A DNA stretch of 64,000 bases from assembly GCA_022749295.1 (NCBI GenBank), contig CP062007.1, positions 3,253,501-3,317,500 on the forward strand, read 5' to 3'. Of this stretch, positions 61,465-64,000 are shown one piece after another. The notes beneath the pieces were generated by a model that saw nothing but the letters and a program-made list of their open reading frames with translations, did not search any database and was not told where the DNA came from. The position numbers and the translations under genes are program-made. Source of the stretch: Flavobacteriaceae bacterium GSB9. GTDB lineage: Bacteria; Bacteroidota; Bacteroidia; Flavobacteriales; Flavobacteriaceae. The stretch's first letter is position 1. Every line of letters starts with the position of its first letter.

Positions 61465-62526
61465 ATGAATATAAAGAAAATAAGTGCAATTCTTATATGT
61501 ACGGTTTTAGGGTTTGCATCTTGTAAAAAGGATGACGATGGTGTAGAAATACCTGTAATTGAAATTAGAGACCGTGCTGAGCAGCAAGAAGCCGATATGG
61601 ATTCTATTGATAAGTATTTAGATGATCATTATATCAATTTGGGAGAATTGGAAGATATAGGCTTGGATGCTGGAATAGAAAATATTGTAATTGTCGAACT
61701 AGGGACAAACGAAGATGTGCCAGAAGGCTTTGTGTCTTTAAAAGAAGCTGTTGGGGTAGCTAAAACAACAAGATATGCCGATGTTGATTATGAATACTTT
61801 GAATTGGAAATAAGAAAAGGTGGAGGTGATAAATCTCCTAGTTTTGCCGATACTGTTCAGGTTTTATATGAAGGGGCCTTAGTTCGAGATGGTTCTGTTT
61901 TCGATTCAAAACTTGTACCAGATAGCAATCCCTTGGATTTAACGGGTTTGATTCCCGGCTGGTCTCGATCAATCCCAAAATTTAATACTGCCGAAAGTTA
62001 TCAGCTAAACAATGACGGTACTGTAAATTATTATAATACCGGTTTAGGAGTTATGATTTTACCTTCTGGTTTGGCTTATTTTTCTGGGTCAAATACAGGT
62101 ATTCCTTCTTACTCACCTCTAGTTTTTAAATTTGAATTAATAAACGTTGACCAAAATGATCATGATAGTGATGGCATTCCTTCATATTTAGAAGACGTCA
62201 ATGGTAATGAAGAACTTATAACTTCAGAAGGCTTGGCTGATGACGATACCGATGAAGATGGAATACCTGATTATTCAGACACAGACGACGATGGCGATGG
62301 TATCCCAACTCGCGATGAATTGAAAACTATAATCTATACTATAGATACGGACCAAGGCGAGGAAGAACCGAGTTTCGAAGGTAGTGAAATAGAATTTGTT
62401 CAAAGCCGTTCTGAGGTTAATGGCGTTATAACCATAATAACAGCAAAAATTATAGACTCCAACAACGACGGTATAGGTGATTATTTAGACGACACCATAT
62501 TTGAAAGGCACAGTAACAATCGATAA
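61465..62526 (+). CDS. FKBP-type peptidyl-prolyl isomerase lipoprotein with calcium-binding-type repeats
   Basis: A 353-residue exported lipoprotein: SAILICTVLGFASC ends in a lipobox. A charged linker is followed by an FKBP domain (about 100-230): VQVLYEGALVRDGSVFDSK, LTGLIPGWSRSIPKF, VMILPSGLAYFSG, SPLVFKFELINV. The next 60 residues carry D-x-D-x-D-G-I-P type repeats (NDHDSDGIPSY, DDDTDEDGIPDYSD, DDDGDGIPTRDEL and NDGIGDYLDD), like thrombospondin type 3 motifs that bind calcium. FKBP-like lipoproteins in flavobacteria include the gliding protein GldI; this one is longer and not clearly GldI. The stop codon lies inside a 40 bp perfect palindromic terminator. Confidence 0.88.
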   Translation: MNIKKISAILICTVLGFASCKKDDDGVEIPVIEIRDRAEQQEADMDSIDKYLDDHYINLGELEDIGLDAGIENIVIVELGTNEDVPEGFVSLKEAVGVAKTTRYADVDYEYFELEIRKGGGDKSPSFADTVQVLYEGALVRDGSVFDSKLVPDSNPLDLTGLIPGWSRSIPKFNTAESYQLNNDGTVNYYNTGLGVMILPSGLAYFSGSNTGIPSYSPLVFKFELINVDQNDHDSDGIPSYLEDVNGNEELITSEGLADDDTDEDGIPDYSDTDDDGDGIPTRDELKTIIYTIDTDQGEEEPSFEGSEIEFVQSRSEVNGVITIITAKIIDSNNDGIGDYLDDTIFERHSNNR

Positions 62527-62562
62527 CAAAAAAGCCTGCTGATCAGCAGGCTTTTTTGTTAT
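62523..62562. terminator. 40 bp perfect palindrome, bidirectional terminator
   Basis: Arms ATAACAAAAAAGCCTGCTGA and complement, GATC at the centre, with A/T runs on both outer sides. It serves the convergent FKBP and OMP genes, and includes the FKBP stop codon (62524-62526). Confidence 0.92.
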
Positions 62563-62576
62563 GTGATTTACTTATT

Positions 62577-63170
62577 TTAAAGTAATAGTGATAAACTCAA
62601 AATGAGTTGATCTGGACGAGTGTCCAGTCTGTCGTAAGTATTCATGTTGCTGTTTATAAAAGTAGCTTCGTTATCACTAAAGCCACGTTCGTAGCGTAGG
62701 TCGACACCAAGCTTTTTGAAATTCAACCCGATACCAAAATTTAGGCCAACAGAAAAATCTTCTTTTACATCATTAATATTTATACCAGCAAATTCAGAAT
62801 CCAATATATACTGAAATGATGGGCCTCCAAACACACTCAGCGGACCTAAAATTTTAGCACCCACTAACACAGGGGCATCCAGTTTCTGCATTTCAAAAGT
62901 ATCACTATCGTAATCACTTTTAGTACTGGTGTAAACAAGCTCTGGTCTTAGGTAAAGGGTTTTGCCAATTTTTCCAAAAATGCCCAGATGATACCCCACA
63001 TTACGGTCGGGATGTTTCGAGTTGCTGCTAATAGATTCAAAATAATCGCCATTGGCATTATAGTTTAAGCCACCTTTAAAACCAATGCCCTCTGCAGTTT
63101 GGGCAAGAATTGCGGTTGGGATCATTAAAACTATTGCCAGTAGAAAGAATGCATTTTTTGAATTTCTCAT
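62577..63170 (-). CDS. Outer-membrane beta-barrel protein (porin-like, OMP_b-brl type)
   Basis: A 197-residue exported protein. A signal peptide (NAFFLLAIVLMIPTAILAQ) is followed by alternating strands: EGIGFKGGLNYNANGDYF, VGYHLGIFGKIGKTLYLRPELVYTS, VLVGAKILGPLSVFGGPSFQYIL, FSVGLNFGIGLNFKKLGVDLRYERGF and the aromatic-poor C-terminal strand LILSLSLLL. It fits the eight-stranded barrel family common in Bacteroidota. Role unknown. Start at ATG 63170 gives a proper signal peptide; the upstream frame would not. Confidence 0.88.
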   Translation of the reverse strand: MRNSKNAFFLLAIVLMIPTAILAQTAEGIGFKGGLNYNANGDYFESISSNSKHPDRNVGYHLGIFGKIGKTLYLRPELVYTSTKSDYDSDTFEMQKLDAPVLVGAKILGPLSVFGGPSFQYILDSEFAGININDVKEDFSVGLNFGIGLNFKKLGVDLRYERGFSDNEATFINSNMNTYDRLDTRPDQLILSLSLLL

Positions 63171-63267
63171 AATGTTCGTTTTTTTAGATTTTGATATGTT
63201 TATCAAAAACGCTGCCAAATCTATATTATTTTCTTTTCAATACAATACTTATCATTTTTCAGTTATT

Positions 63268-63275
63268 TATCTTTG
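63268..63275 (+). promoter_or_regulatory. Candidate -7 element for tgt
   Basis: TATCTTTG, an exact TAnnTTTG match, 18 bases upstream of the tgt start codon at 63294. Confidence 0.45.
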
Positions 63276-63293
63276 CGCCGAATAGATTATGAT

Positions 63294-64000
63294 ATGAAGT
63301 TTGAATTAAACGGAACAGATGCCCGAAGTAAGGCAAGAGCTGGAAAAATCACTACCGATCATGGTGTGATAGAAACACCTATTTTCATGCCTGTTGGTAC
63401 GGTAGCTTCGGTGAAAGGCGTGCACCAACGCGAGTTGAAAAATGATATTAATCCCGATATTATATTAGGAAATACCTATCATTTATATCTGCGCCCCCAA
63501 ACCCCAATATTGGAAAAAGCGGGTGGGCTACATAAATTCATGAATTGGGACCGCAATATTTTAACCGATTCGGGCGGGTATCAGGTTTATTCACTTTCGG
63601 CTAACCGAAAAATTAAGGAAGAAGGCGTAAAATTTAAATCGCACATAGACGGTAGCTACCATACTTTTACACCCGAGAACGTTATGGAAATTCAGCGTAC
63701 CATCGGAGCCGATATCATTATGGCTTTTGATGAATGCACACCCTATCCATGCGATTACAATTATGCTAAGCGTTCTATGCACATGACTCACCGTTGGTTG
63801 GATAGGTGCATTAATCATCTTGAAAAAACACCCTTAAAATATGGTTATAACCAAGCTTTTTTCCCTATAGTTCAAGGGAGTACATATAAAGATTTACGCA
63901 AACAATCAGCCGAATATATTGCAAATGCAGGTGCTTTTGGAAATGCTATAGGTGGTTTGTCGGTTGGTGAGCCTGCCGAGGAAATGTATGCAATGACCGA
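63294..64000 (+). CDS. tgt: Queuine tRNA-ribosyltransferase, N-terminal part (truncated by window edge)
   Basis: About 235 codons of a TIM-barrel enzyme that exchanges G34 for a queuine precursor (preQ1) in GUN-decoding tRNAs. Readable motifs: GVIETPIFMPVGT, LGNTYHLYLRPQTPIL, ILTDSGGYQVYSL (catalytic Asp in the D-S-G region), FTPENVMEIQRTIGADIIMAFDEC, FPIVQGSTYKDLRKQS and AIGGLSVGEP. The frame is open to the window end, and it has no stop here. Start ATG 63294 (MKFELNGTDARSKARAG) fits the family. A -7 element at 63268 gives a short leader. Confidence 0.97.
   Translation, partial: MKFELNGTDARSKARAGKITTDHGVIETPIFMPVGTVASVKGVHQRELKNDINPDIILGNTYHLYLRPQTPILEKAGGLHKFMNWDRNILTDSGGYQVYSLSANRKIKEEGVKFKSHIDGSYHTFTPENVMEIQRTIGADIIMAFDECTPYPCDYNYAKRSMHMTHRWLDRCINHLEKTPLKYGYNQAFFPIVQGSTYKDLRKQSAEYIANAGAFGNAIGGLSVGEPAEEMYAMT

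Overview
This 64 kb window is chromosomal DNA of a member of the Bacteroidota, very probably a yellow-pigmented Flavobacteriaceae species (perhaps marine). Supporting evidence: AT-rich coding DNA; many start regions preceded by the Bacteroidota promoter element TAnnTTTG (two copies have a TTG exactly 19 bases upstream); two secreted proteins with the type B C-terminal sorting domain of the type IX secretion system; a crtIBZY zeaxanthin operon; short lineage-specific proteins (DUF5606, Haem_bd, CarboxypepD_reg-like, TerB-like); and the succinylase lysine route (dapD, lysA). I do not name a genus.

Layout. 0-5.2 kb: end of acnB, a second aconitase, purB with a small membrane protein, and a helical-repeat protein. 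5.2-10.7 kb: haem-binding protein, a glycosyltransferase, an apparently inserted gene cassette bracketed by two attC-like sites (7015-8020), a sirtuin and a TrmH-type methylase separated by a palindromic repeat, a VOC protein and a CarboxypepD_reg-like protein. 10.8-18.4 kb: DEAD-box helicase with a structured leader, then a LysR regulator divergent from hutH-hutU-hutI. 18.5-26 kb: membrane acyltransferase-like protein, SnoaL lipoprotein, MFS transporter, lysA, sucC, and small proteins. 26-38 kb: uvrB, two large type IX-secreted repeat proteins with the decayed tail of a third between them, and an ABC-2 transporter. 38-49.5 kb: a possible atypical kinase, a pRiA4b-like protein, a cluster mixing surface glycan genes (two GT2/GT4 pairs, a WaaP-like kinase, a further GT2, a GT9) with ctaA, cca and tsaC. 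49.6-54.5 kb: dapD, ruvX, def, DUF5606, a Crp-family regulator and an RskA-C-like lipoprotein. 54.5-59.4 kb: crtY, crtZ, crtB, crtI and a MerR/cobalamin-binding regulator. 59.5-64 kb: tRNA-Leu(GAG), tRNA-Lys(TTT), aroK, a phosphoribosyltransferase, an S4 protein, an FKBP lipoprotein with calcium-binding-type repeats, a beta-barrel protein and the start of tgt.

How genes work together. The hut genes convert histidine to formimidoylglutamate; a perfect 13+13 bp dyad between lysR and hutH is the probable operator. The crt operon makes zeaxanthin from geranylgeranyl diphosphate; the neighbouring regulator has the W-x9-EH motif of B12-dependent photoreceptors, and a TTGTTTAAC/GTTAAACAA motif occurs both at the crtI promoter and at the regulator's own promoter. 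This suggests light-controlled pigment synthesis with autoregulation. The 38-49.5 kb glycan genes probably build part of the lipopolysaccharide core.

Most notable: (1) the cassette at 7015-8020, carrying an orphan HEPN-like gene with a damaged 5' end, with no integrase in view; (2) the decayed type IX sorting-domain remnant at 33257-33450; (3) the crt/MerR operators; (4) the hut dyad; (5) a palindrome at 47654-47671 made of two back-to-back promoter elements. No CRISPR array, rRNA, transposase or integrase was found.
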